From NCBI GenBank assembly GCA_934394815.1, contig CAKRRD010000018.1:1-46148 (forward strand): DNA of 46,148 nucleotides, written 5' to 3'. Under the pieces are notes generated by a model. That model ran no database searches and was not told where the DNA came from. It saw only the letters and a program-made list of their open reading frames with translations. This stretch comes from an uncultured Acetatifactor sp. Its GTDB lineage: Bacteria; Bacillota; Clostridia; Lachnospirales; Lachnospiraceae. The position numbers and the translations under genes are program-made. Shown piece after piece: positions 9,198-17,059 of this stretch (positions are counted from its first letter, which is position 1; each line of letters starts with the position of its first letter).

Positions 9198-9469
9198 TGC
9201 ACAGCCTACAGGGAATCGTTTCCTTGCGGCCTGTACCGGCAGATGACAGCCGCTTGCAGAAGCAAGGCCATGCGAAATGCATTGAGTGAGCTGTGTTCAC
9301 GATATAATGAGCGCAAGAGAGCCAATATGCTTGCATAATTGGCGAACGGCGAATTTGATCATGATCGTTGCGAAGCAACGGTAAGCACCGTAGGTGCGAA
9401 TCATGATATAACAGGTTGGCAGATGCAAACGGAGAGGAAACGATAACAGCGGGAGGTGAAACTTATTAT
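9198..9469. repeat. Structured non-coding element between the radical SAM pair
   Basis: The 272-nt gap is full of short hairpins. These are 9253-9266 (CTTGC/GCAAG), 9270-9282 (ATGC/GCAT), 9321-9343 (GCCAAT/ATTGGC with one bulge), 9366-9380 (CGTTGC/GCAACG) and 9385-9397 (GCACC/GGTGC). The palindrome ATCATGAT appears twice, at 9358-9365 and 9400-9407, bracketing the last two hairpins. GATATAA occurs at 9301-9307 and 9405-9411 and could be a duplicated target. No open reading frame of note is present. It resembles a dispersed intergenic repeat or MITE-like insertion. No second copy was seen in this window. Confidence 0.5.
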
Positions 9470-10237
9470 ATGAAGATATATCATTGTGAAGATTCGTTAG
9501 AAGGGATCTTCACCGCCATTTACAATACCTATGAGGATCATTCTCCCGTCCGGGATACCATGGTCACGACCATCGAGGAGAATCTGCTGTTCTCGGAGTC
9601 GGTGGAGGTGGTGCCGGATCCGGAGAAGACAGTGAAGGTGATCCGGACGTTAAAACAAAGATTTGGAGAAGCGGATTATGAGAGCCTGTGTCTGGCCCTG
9701 TCCTCACCGAAGCCGGAGAAGGCCCAGGCGGTCTATCGTACCATTGCAAAGGGGCTGGCGGAGAACATGCTGCCCGGGCATCTGCTGGATGCCATGGCGG
9801 ATACTTATGTGAACCAGACCTTCCGCCTGGCCAGAGGTGCCGGGAATGAGTATCATCACCTTGCAGGATTTGTGCGGTTTGAGGAACTGGAGAATACGAT
9901 CCTCTATTCGAAGATTGCACCGAAGAACAATATCCTGACCTTTCTGATGGTACATTTTGCAGACCGTTTTCCCATGGAAGACTTTCTGCTGTTCGATGCG
10001 GGACGGTATCTGTTCGGAATCCATCCGGCGGGGAAGCCCTGGTATATGCTGCAGGGCAAGGATGTCTGGGAGAGAGTAAGACCGGAGACAGAGAAGCTGT
10101 CTGCTGCAGAGCAGCATTATCGGGAACTTTTCCGCTCGTTCTGTCATACAATAGCCATAAAAGAACGGGAAAACAGGGATCTGCAACGAAATATGCTGCC
10201 GCTGAGGTTCCAAGAATATATGGTGGAATTTCGATAG
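9470..10237 (+). CDS. Probable DNA metabolism protein, radical SAM partner
   Basis: The 255-residue protein matches the family described as SAM_7_link_chp (TIGR03915). It is found next to the radical SAM protein and in some genomes fused to a uracil-DNA-glycosylase-like domain. The N-terminus KIYHCEDSLEGIFTAIYNTY is typical. No catalytic motif can be assigned, but a conserved HLAGFVRFEEL block and a C-terminal YRELFRSFCHTIAIKERENR block are visible. The ATG at 9470 is chosen because GGAGGTGA lies 10 nt upstream; an upstream TTG at 9416 would add 18 uncharacteristic residues running into the repeat-like element. No glycosylase domain is fused here. It presumably shares the LexA-type control of the upstream gene, if transcription passes through the intervening element. 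Confidence 0.82.
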   Translation: MKIYHCEDSLEGIFTAIYNTYEDHSPVRDTMVTTIEENLLFSESVEVVPDPEKTVKVIRTLKQRFGEADYESLCLALSSPKPEKAQAVYRTIAKGLAENMLPGHLLDAMADTYVNQTFRLARGAGNEYHHLAGFVRFEELENTILYSKIAPKNNILTFLMVHFADRFPMEDFLLFDAGRYLFGIHPAGKPWYMLQGKDVWERVRPETEKLSAAEQHYRELFRSFCHTIAIKERENRDLQRNMLPLRFQEYMVEFR

Positions 10238-10391
10238 ATTTCGCCAATTTGGGATTTGAATTTTAGCGCAGTAACGTAACAAATATACAAATCGCCGAAA
10301 AGGTTTTCCGGATGGGAACTATCTATTGTGAAAATGATAACAGAGTGGCAAAAACGGCTGAAATGTGCGCTTTTTCGAAGAAAAAAATAGC

Positions 10392-10419
10392 TTTACATTT
10401 GGTTTTGTTTGGCTATAAT
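10392..10419 (+). promoter_or_regulatory. Sigma-A promoter of the HPr-like gene
   Basis: TTTACA (10392-10397) and TATAAT (10414-10419) are separated by 16 nt, about 70 nt before the ATG at 10491. The 150 nt upstream of it hold no recognisable gene. Confidence 0.65.
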
Positions 10420-10490
10420 AGTAATGATTTCAGATGTGGGGTGCAGATTCCCGTGTATTGATTTTTACTATTGAAAGGAAGGAAACAGAA

Positions 10491-10715
10491 ATGTTAAAGA
10501 CGATCCGTTTGACACCTGAAGACGTGAAGCATTTTGTTGATGTAGCTTCAAAGTGTGATTTTGATATTGATATATGCTATAACAGATACGTAATCGATGC
10601 CAAATCATTCCTTGGAGTGTATGGATTGGATTTCACGAAGCCGTTAACAGTGTCCTATGACGGCTACAATGATAAATTCGAAGAAATGCTGAAGCAGTGT
10701 GCGATTGCATGCTAA
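10491..10715 (+). CDS. HPr-like protein lacking the catalytic histidine
   Basis: The 74-residue protein has the HPr fold pattern. VASKCDFDIDICYNRYVIDA aligns with the TASKYDADVNLEYNGKTVNL region of HPr, and KSFLGV aligns with KSIMGV around regulatory Ser46, here Ser39. The N-terminal IHARPA loop that carries phosphorylatable His15 is replaced by LTPEDV, so it cannot relay PTS phosphate. This is the arrangement of Crh, the Bacillus HPr paralogue used only for catabolite control through Ser46 phosphorylation. A Crh-like regulatory role is an inference; a structural homologue with no PTS function is the alternative. The start at 10491 has AAAGGAAGG upstream. It is monocistronic, with its own promoter and strong terminator, which suits an abundant small protein. 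Confidence 0.75.
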   Translation: MLKTIRLTPEDVKHFVDVASKCDFDIDICYNRYVIDAKSFLGVYGLDFTKPLTVSYDGYNDKFEEMLKQCAIAC

Positions 10716-10758
10716 TGCACTGACCGGTCAGCATTTTCAACAACAGAATGTGATTTGA

Positions 10759-10803
10759 CTACCCAGGTAAGATAGAGTACTATTTACCTGGGTAGTTTTA
10801 TTT
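10759..10803 (+). terminator. Strong intrinsic terminator of the HPr-like gene
   Basis: A 12-bp perfect stem (CTACCCAGGTAA, 10759-10770, with 10784-10795) is followed by TTTTATTTTTATT. Confidence 0.92.
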
Positions 10804-10885
10804 TTATTGTACGAGGCTTGTGGGAGTGCGCGGCACGGAACAAGCCGCAGGCATCGTAGTGATCTGCCGGGGGAGGTGAAGTCAC

Positions 10886-13507
10886 ATGGCAGGAGAAGTC
10901 AGAATATCGGTGCGTAATCTTGTGGAGTTCATCCTGCGCAGTGGCGACATCGACGACAGGAGACAGGGATCTCCGGAGAATGCCATGCAGGAGGGCAGCC
11001 GGATCCATCGCATGATCCAGCGCCGCATGGGGGCGGAGTATCAGGCGGAAGTGCCGTTGAAATACACCCATCCCACAGAGGACTACGTCATCATTGTAGA
11101 GGGGCGGGCCGACGGCATCATCGAACAGAACGGGGAGACCACTATCGACGAGATCAAGGGAACCTACAGGGATCTGTCGAAACTGAAGGCTCCCCTTCCA
11201 TTACACATTGCCCAGGCCAAATGCTACGCATATATGTACAGTCTGCAGAAGGAACTGCCCTATATCCGGGTACGGCTGACTTATTGCAATATAGAGACGG
11301 AAGATATCCGTTATTTTTATGAAGACTATGAATTTGTCAGACTGGAAGCTTGGTTCCAGCAGCTGATCAGCGATTACCGCAAGTGGGCGGATTATACCTG
11401 GCAGTGGAGAGAACTGCGGCAGAAGTCCATTTCCGAACTGCAGTTTCCCTTCGCCTACCGGGATGGACAGAAGGAACTGGTCAGCTATGTCTACCAGACC
11501 ATTTATCATAAGAAAAAATTATTTATAGAGGCTCCCACGGGAGTTGGCAAGACCATATCCACCATCTTTCCCACGATAAAGGCCATGGGAAAGGATATGG
11601 GGGACAAGCTGTTCTACCTCACCGCCAAGACCATCACCCGGACGGTGGCGGAGGATACCTTTTCCTTACTCAGACAGAAGGGACTTCGTTTTAAGAGCAT
11701 CATTCTGACGGCTAAGGAGAAAATCTGTTTTCAGGGCCATACGGAGTGTAATCCGGAACAGTGCCTTTATGCAAAAGGGCATTTTGACCGTGTCAATGAT
11801 GCCATTTATGATCTGCTGACCCACGAAGAGAGCTTTACGAGAAGCAAGATAGAAGAGTATGCCCTGAAATATCAGGTATGTCCCTTTGAATTCGGGCTGG
11901 ATCTGAGTCTGTTCGCCGATGGCATCATCGGAGATTACAATTACCTCTTTGATCCCCATGTGTATCTGAAGCGTTTCTTCGGAGACGGCAGCCAGGGCAA
12001 TTACGTATTTCTCATTGATGAGGCACATAACCTCTTAGAGCGGGGCAGGGAGATGTACAGTGCGCCGCTACGGAAGGAAGATCTACTGGAACTGAAACGG
12101 GAGATCAAACAGACAATTATGTCGGAAATGGAAGAAGCAGCCCTGAAAAAGCGTGATAAAGATGGGATTTCCGGACAAATGACATTAGACATGACAGATG
12201 TGTCAAAACAACTGCCACAGGAGATCATCCCGGAGGAAACGGACGGCACAGATTCTCTCTATGTAAAAGGTCACAAAGGGAAGAAGTCCGACGGAAAGAG
12301 TACCTTTGTGCGGGAAGGCTATGCGGAGCGGATCAGCCAGCTGCTGGAGAAATGCAACGCACAGTTATTGTCCATGAAGCGGGACTGTGACGGATACCGG
12401 CTGGTGGATGACATTGACATGCTGGTACAACCCCTGACCAGACTTCATGCGGTGATCAGTGATTATCTGGAGGAGCAGGAGAAGGTCAGCCTGGAAGCGC
12501 GGGAGAATCTGCTGGAGTTCTATTTCAAGCTCAGTCATTTCCTGGATATTTACGAGAGACAGGATGAAAACTATGTGAAATATACCAGACTGTGTGAGGA
12601 TGGCAGCTTCGAATTGAAGCTGTTCTGCGTGAATCCCAGGGAAAATCTGAAGGAATGCATGCTGCGGGGGCGCAGTACGATCCTGTTTTCCGCCACGTTT
12701 CTGCCAATCCAGTATTACAAGAACCTGCTTGGCGGTGAGAAGGAGGATTACGAGGTGTATGCCCACTCGGTATTTGATCCGGAGAAGCGGACCATACTGA
12801 TCGCCGGAGACGTGACCAGCAAGTTTACCAGAAGATCCCAGGAGGAATACTACAATATCGCCCGTTACATCCATGAAGTGGTGAAGAACCGGCACGGCAA
12901 TTACATGATATTCTTCCCGTCTTATTCCTTCATGAAGCATATTTATGAAGTCTATGAACAGTACTTTATGACGGAAGAAGAGGAATGTCTGGTGCAGCAG
13001 GAATCCATGAATGAGGAGGAGCGGGAGTATTTCCTGAACCGCTTCCGGGGGAATGAGGACTGCGACCTGCAAAGTCTCATCGGCATGAAAATAGAAGAGG
13101 AAGAGGAACAGACCCTGATCGGCTTTTGTGTGCTGGGCGGCATCTTTGGAGAGGGAATCGATCTGAAGAAGGACAGCCTGATCGGTGTCATCGTAGTGGG
13201 AACCGGTCTGCCCCAGGTGGGCTGTGAACGGGAGATCCTCAAGGGTTATTTTGACGGGAACGGAGAAAACGGCTTCGACTATTCCTACCGCTATCCGGGA
13301 ATGAATAAAGTATTGCAGGCGGCGGGCCGGGTAATCCGGACGGCGGAGGATGTGGGGATTATTGTCCTGCTGGACGAGCGGTTTCAGCAATATTCCTACC
13401 GGAGATTATTTCCCAGAGAGTGGGAGCAGGTACAGCCGGTGACCGTGGATACGGTAGCCAAAAAGGTGGAACGTTTCTGGGATGCCTGGCTGTGGCAGAA
13501 GAGGTGA
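10886..13507 (+). CDS. Rad3/DinG-family DNA helicase with N-terminal PD-(D/E)XK domain
   Basis: This 873-residue protein joins a PD-(D/E)XK nuclease-like domain to an XPD/DinG-type superfamily 2 helicase. Residues 1-180 contain VEGRADGIIEQNGETTIDEI followed by KGTYRD (about 72-96). This is the RecB-like D...ExK active site, and a later HIAQAKCYAYMY block resembles the Q-x3-Y motif. The helicase begins at about 200: Walker A EAPTGVGKT (about 215), four Cys suited to an Fe-S cluster (ICFQGHTECNPEQC near 280-294 and VCPFEF near 331), DEAH box (about 377), ILFSATFLP (motif III), and QAAGRVIRT (motif VI). Such proteins unwind DNA 5'-3' in repair. A GGGAGGTGA site precedes the ATG. It may contribute to the same repair theme as the upstream radical SAM pair, but it has no visible LexA-type box of its own. 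Confidence 0.87.
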   Translation: MAGEVRISVRNLVEFILRSGDIDDRRQGSPENAMQEGSRIHRMIQRRMGAEYQAEVPLKYTHPTEDYVIIVEGRADGIIEQNGETTIDEIKGTYRDLSKLKAPLPLHIAQAKCYAYMYSLQKELPYIRVRLTYCNIETEDIRYFYEDYEFVRLEAWFQQLISDYRKWADYTWQWRELRQKSISELQFPFAYRDGQKELVSYVYQTIYHKKKLFIEAPTGVGKTISTIFPTIKAMGKDMGDKLFYLTAKTITRTVAEDTFSLLRQKGLRFKSIILTAKEKICFQGHTECNPEQCLYAKGHFDRVNDAIYDLLTHEESFTRSKIEEYALKYQVCPFEFGLDLSLFADGIIGDYNYLFDPHVYLKRFFGDGSQGNYVFLIDEAHNLLERGREMYSAPLRKEDLLELKREIKQTIMSEMEEAALKKRDKDGISGQMTLDMTDVSKQLPQEIIPEETDGTDSLYVKGHKGKKSDGKSTFVREGYAERISQLLEKCNAQLLSMKRDCDGYRLVDDIDMLVQPLTRLHAVISDYLEEQEKVSLEARENLLEFYFKLSHFLDIYERQDENYVKYTRLCEDGSFELKLFCVNPRENLKECMLRGRSTILFSATFLPIQYYKNLLGGEKEDYEVYAHSVFDPEKRTILIAGDVTSKFTRRSQEEYYNIARYIHEVVKNRHGNYMIFFPSYSFMKHIYEVYEQYFMTEEEECLVQQESMNEEEREYFLNRFRGNEDCDLQSLIGMKIEEEEEQTLIGFCVLGGIFGEGIDLKKDSLIGVIVVGTGLPQVGCEREILKGYFDGNGENGFDYSYRYPGMNKVLQAAGRVIRTAEDVGIIVLLDERFQQYSYRRLFPREWEQVQPVTVDTVAKKVERFWDAWLWQKR

Positions 13508-13545
13508 CAGCTAATGTGATATCCGAGTTGATATCCGATCTGACA

Positions 13546-13682
13546 ATCCACATAACCACATATGACACATGTGTATATGTGGATAAGTCGGTGGATTTTG
13601 TGGATTATTCAGAGTTTTACACAAAAAAAACGACAGATGATTCAAAAATGGTGTATAATAGCAAAAGAACCGTTGTGGAGAA
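13546..13682 (+). promoter_or_regulatory. DnaA-box-like cluster, 27-bp dyad and promoter before the GH13 gene
   Basis: TGTGGATAA (13578-13586) is a perfect DnaA box on the minus strand. TGTGGATTA (13599-13607), TTTTACACA (13615-13623) and TGTGGAGAA (13674-13682) each differ by one base. Left of them is an imperfect dyad, CCACATAT (13556-13563) with ATATGTGG (13575-13582), enclosing a palindromic ACACATGTGT. A -10 box TATAAT lies at 13654-13659 with a weak -35 (ACGACA, 13630-13635, 18-nt spacer). The remainder of the 287-nt gap to the GH13 gene holds no gene. Confidence 0.5.
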
Positions 13683-13794
13683 ATAATCAAACGGTACTGA
13701 AGTAGTCAATAAAGTGAAAAATACTTCCCCGGGAAGCCTGTGGAACGATTTGCAGGCAGAATGGGAAAAGACATCGGGAAAATTATAGAAAGGC

Positions 13795-15120
13795 ATGGTA
13801 ACGGTTATGTGGGCTTATGAAAGTGTTTTTTATCAGATCTATCCCATGGGATTCTGCGGAGTTCCTTTTGAAAATGACGGAGTACAGAGACATGAAATCA
13901 AACGTGTGGAGGACTGGATCCCCCATATGCAGAAGCTGGGAGTGAATGCGGTGTATTTTTCTCCGGTATTCGAATCGGATACCCATGGTTACAATACCAG
14001 AGACTACCGTAAAATTGATGTAAGGCTGGGAACCAATGAAGATTTTAAGGAAGTATGTGACGCACTGCATGCGGCAGGAATCCGGGTTGTGTTAGACGGT
14101 GTGTTCAATCATGTGGGCAGAGGATTTGCACAGTTTCAGGATGTGATTAAAAACCGGGAGAACTCTCCCTATGTGAACTGGTTCTACCGTATCGATTTCG
14201 GCGGCAATTCCAACTACAACGACGGACTGTGGTATGAGGGCTGGGAAGGCTGCTTTGATCTGGTGAAGCTGAACCTGCAGAACCCGGAGGTAGTGAATTA
14301 CCTGTTAGACAGCGTGAAGGGCTGGATCGATGAATTCGGTATCGATGGTCTGCGTCTGGATGTGGCGTACAGCCTGGATGAGAACTTTGTCAGAAGACTG
14401 CGGGAAGTGACCGGTGCCTACAAGCAGGATTTCTTCTTATTAGGGGAGATGCTTCACGGAGATTATAACCGCCTGATGAATGATCAGATGCTGCATTCTG
14501 CAACGAACTACGAGTGCTACAAGGGACTTTACAGCAGCTTCAACAGCATGAACATGTTCGAGATCGTCCATTCCCTGTTACGTCAGTTCGGACCGGAGAA
14601 CTGGACTTTGTATAAGGGCAAGCATCTGTTGTCTTTTGTGGATAACCACGATGTGACCCGTGTAGCAAGTATTTTGAATAACGAAAAGCATCTGCCGTTA
14701 ATTTATGCCATGGCTTTCGGCATGCCCGGTATTCCCTGCATCTATTACGGAAGCGAATGGGGCTTCAAAGCCAGAAAAGAAGATGGCGACCCCGCATTGC
14801 GTCCCTGCTTCGACAAGCCGGAATGGAACGGTCTGTGTGACTGGATCAGTAAGCTTACAGAGGCTAAAAAGCATTCCGAAGCCTTGAATTACGGTGCATT
14901 CCGTTCAGTGTTGCTGACTAATAAGCAGTGCATTTTCGAGAGAAAATCGGAGCATGAGAGAGTAATGGTGGCCATCAATGCGGATGGAGAGGACTTCATG
15001 GCACATTTTGATGCCGGCTGCGGCACGGCGGTGGATCTGATCACCGGAGAGAAACATGACTTTGGCGGCGGCAGTCTTCTGCCTGCGTACAGTGCATATT
15101 TCTGGCTGATGGAAAACTAA
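13795..15120 (+). CDS. GH13 family glycosidase (alpha-amylase type)
   Basis: The 441-residue TIM-barrel enzyme hydrolyses or transfers alpha-glucosidic linkages. Family GH13 motifs are all present: DGVFNHVG (region I), GLRLDVAY with the nucleophile Asp near residue 188, LLGEMLHGD with the acid/base Glu near 216, and FVDNHD with the transition-state Asp near 285. The enzyme has no signal peptide, so it is predicted to be cytosolic and to act on imported or stored alpha-glucans; the exact linkage is not predictable. The start is uncertain: ATG at 13795 lies only 1 nt after AGAAAGG, and ATG at 13807 (MWAYESVFYQIYP) lies 13 nt after it and better matches where homologues begin. Its leader holds DnaA-box-like sites. 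The gap to the next gene is 14 nt. Confidence 0.9.
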   Translation: MVTVMWAYESVFYQIYPMGFCGVPFENDGVQRHEIKRVEDWIPHMQKLGVNAVYFSPVFESDTHGYNTRDYRKIDVRLGTNEDFKEVCDALHAAGIRVVLDGVFNHVGRGFAQFQDVIKNRENSPYVNWFYRIDFGGNSNYNDGLWYEGWEGCFDLVKLNLQNPEVVNYLLDSVKGWIDEFGIDGLRLDVAYSLDENFVRRLREVTGAYKQDFFLLGEMLHGDYNRLMNDQMLHSATNYECYKGLYSSFNSMNMFEIVHSLLRQFGPENWTLYKGKHLLSFVDNHDVTRVASILNNEKHLPLIYAMAFGMPGIPCIYYGSEWGFKARKEDGDPALRPCFDKPEWNGLCDWISKLTEAKKHSEALNYGAFRSVLLTNKQCIFERKSEHERVMVAINADGEDFMAHFDAGCGTAVDLITGEKHDFGGGSLLPAYSAYFWLMEN

Positions 15121-15134
15121 CGGAGAATTTATTT

Positions 15135-16274
15135 ATGAAGGTACTGATCTTATCCACCGGAACCGGTGAGGGACATAATTCCGCTGCAAAAGCGGTGAAA
15201 GAACAGTTTGAAAAACGGGGCATCCCCTGTGAACTGGCAGATGTACTGGATTTTGCTTCGGACAAAGCCAGCGCTTACGGACGCCGGATCTACATCTGGA
15301 GCACGGTCCGGGCAAAAAGGGTGTTCGCCGGAGCGTACCGGGTAGGCAGAGCTGTTTCGTCTGCCAGATTAAAGTCACCGGTGTATTTTGCCAACGCTTT
15401 GTATGCGGATAAGCTGTGTGACTATATCACAAAGAATGGATATGATACAGTGGTAATGCCACATCTGTTCCCGGCGGAGGCAATGACCTGGCTGCTGCGA
15501 CAGCATAAGCTGGACGTACAGACTTATTTTATTGCCACGGATTATACCTGTATCCCTTTTACCGAGGAGACAAAGGTGGATTACTATTTTATTCCGCATG
15601 AGGAACTGGCGACGGAGTTCATCAAACGCGGCATCCCTGCGGAGAAGCTGGTTCCCACGGGAATTCCGGTATCGGAGAGGTTCCTGCAGCTCCCGGAAAA
15701 AAGAGAAGCGCGTGAGCAGCTGGGGATTCCGGTAGATAAATCCTGTATCCTTATGATGACGGGCAGCATGGGGTATGGCCGTGTGGAAAGCATGACGGCG
15801 AAGCTGGTGGAGCAGACCGGCGAGGATACTCATTTATATATCCTGGGGGGAACCAATGAAGAGCTGAAGAAGACACTCCGGGATAGATATGCCGATACAG
15901 AGCGGGTGCATGTACTGGATTTTACCACGGAAGCGCATTTCTACATGGCAGCGGCGGATATTCTGTTCACCAAACCGGGTGGACTGACTTCCACGGAAGC
16001 GGTGGCGGCGAAGGTTGCATTGGTACACACTAAGCCGATTCCCGGATGTGAGGATCGCAATGTTGCCTTTTTCACACAACATGGGATGTCTGTATCAGGA
16101 GATACGGAAGATGCTGTGATACAAAAGGGACTAAAGCTTCTGCGGGATCCGGAGGCACAGGCCGAAATGCGGAAATGTCAGGAAAAATACGGAAAGCCTT
16201 ACGCAGCAGATGCAGTCTGCGAATTCATCTGCGGACAAAAAGAAGCGTCGGAAGCAGCACAGGAGGAAGCTTAG
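15135..16274 (+). CDS. MGDG-synthase-family glycosyltransferase
   Basis: The 379-residue GT-B protein begins with the MGDG-synthase/UgtP signature STGTGEGHNSAAKAV (residues 7-21). It carries the C-terminal sugar-nucleotide motif FTKPGGLTSTEA near residue 277 (GT28-type). Relatives transfer glucose or galactose from UDP-sugar to diacylglycerol at the inner face of the membrane, making glycolipids and lipoteichoic acid anchors; some are annotated as MurG-like GlcNAc transferases. The substrate is inferred only. It follows the GH13 gene by 14 nt and is followed by a PlsY-like acyltransferase 32 nt later, so a lipid-assembly operon is likely. The 3' end is rich in Ala/Glu and variable. Confidence 0.83.
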   Translation: MKVLILSTGTGEGHNSAAKAVKEQFEKRGIPCELADVLDFASDKASAYGRRIYIWSTVRAKRVFAGAYRVGRAVSSARLKSPVYFANALYADKLCDYITKNGYDTVVMPHLFPAEAMTWLLRQHKLDVQTYFIATDYTCIPFTEETKVDYYFIPHEELATEFIKRGIPAEKLVPTGIPVSERFLQLPEKREAREQLGIPVDKSCILMMTGSMGYGRVESMTAKLVEQTGEDTHLYILGGTNEELKKTLRDRYADTERVHVLDFTTEAHFYMAAADILFTKPGGLTSTEAVAAKVALVHTKPIPGCEDRNVAFFTQHGMSVSGDTEDAVIQKGLKLLRDPEAQAEMRKCQEKYGKPYAADAVCEFICGQKEASEAAQEEA

Positions 16275-16306
16275 ACACAGAGGAAAACGACAGACAGGAG
16301 AGACAG

Positions 16307-16927
16307 ATGATCATACGTGAACTGGGAATGACAGTCTTCGGATTGTTATGCGGAAGTATATTGTTCGGCAGGGCATTGCCGAAGTGGATCAAAGGAATTG
16401 ATGTCACTGAGGTCAGCAACGATCACAATCCTGGGACTGCCAATGCTATGAAATACGCAGGAGTGCCTGTCGGGATCCTGTGTCTGCTGGGAGATCTGTT
16501 AAAAGGAGCACTGCCGGTATACGTGGCAGTTGGCATGGGGCTTGAGACAGACAGCTGGTTCCCGCTTATCATGGCGGCACCGGTACTGGGGCACGCCTAT
16601 TCCTTGTTTTATCATGGGAACGGAGGCAAAGCCATTGCGGTATCCTTCGGCGTGCTGATCGGACTGGCGCCGGTACAGCCGGAGCTGTTACTGTTGCTGA
16701 TCATATTGTATTTGGCGGGGTCTGCCTTTCTGATCAGACCGCACACCAGAAGAACCCGTATCACTTACATCTGTTTTGCCGTGGGAGCAGCAGTCCTGCT
16801 GATGATACAGAGAATACCGCGGCAGGTATTTTGGGGAGCACTTCTGATCTCTGCCATTGTGATCCATAAAAACAGTATCCGTCAGGAGATTCTGGAGGAG
16901 TCGACGGAATCTTTGGAAAGTCTTTAG
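16307..16927 (+). CDS. PlsY-family glycerol-3-phosphate acyltransferase
   Basis: The 206-residue membrane protein has about five hydrophobic helices and the three PlsY motifs. These are GSILFGRALPKW near the N-terminus, DHNPGTANAMKYAG (variant of S-x-NPGATN) followed by LLGDLLKGALPV, and GHAYSLFYHGNGGKAIAVSF. PlsY transfers an acyl group from acyl phosphate to glycerol-3-phosphate, the first step in phosphatidate synthesis. The start at 16307 is chosen for AGGAGAG 5-8 nt upstream. A longer open frame from 16175 only overlaps the preceding glycosyltransferase and adds non-conserved residues. The motif variant (GTAN for GATN) suggests a paralogue rather than the main PlsY. Together with the upstream gene it supports a role in membrane lipid assembly. 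Confidence 0.82.
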   Translation: MIIRELGMTVFGLLCGSILFGRALPKWIKGIDVTEVSNDHNPGTANAMKYAGVPVGILCLLGDLLKGALPVYVAVGMGLETDSWFPLIMAAPVLGHAYSLFYHGNGGKAIAVSFGVLIGLAPVQPELLLLLIILYLAGSAFLIRPHTRRTRITYICFAVGAAVLLMIQRIPRQVFWGALLISAIVIHKNSIRQEILEESTESLESL

Positions 16928-16949
16928 AATTTCTTACGGTTTCTCTATA

Positions 16950-17013
16950 TTGACGCATGATATTATATGCCGTATAGTATAGCCACAGAGCAATACTATA
17001 CGGCATATAATAT
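16950..17013 (+). promoter_or_regulatory. padR promoter within a 21-bp perfect dyad
   Basis: TTGACG (16950-16955) and TATAGT (16973-16978) are 17 nt apart. The -10 lies inside the left arm (16960-16980) of a perfect inverted repeat whose right arm is 16993-17013; the spacer is 12 nt. Transcription would begin inside the loop, so the dyad is more likely an operator (plausibly for PadR itself) than an RNA hairpin. It is not followed by a T tract, so it is not a terminator for the preceding gene. Confidence 0.65.
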
Positions 17014-17059
17014 TGTAAGGTAAGCCGGATAGCCGCAAATTTCAGAGAGGAGCGATAGA

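Noticed and set aside
9416..9469. TTG start at 9416 for the radical SAM partner
   Set aside because: It adds 18 residues not seen in the family and lacks a well-placed ribosome site; the ATG at 9470 has GGAGGTGA.
12365..13390. 341-residue minus-strand open frame
   Set aside because: It is antisense to helicase motifs that are clearly conserved on the plus strand.
16960..17013. Terminator of the PlsY-like gene
   Set aside because: The stem is long, but no T tract follows on the plus strand, and a sigma-A promoter is built into it; an operator fits better.
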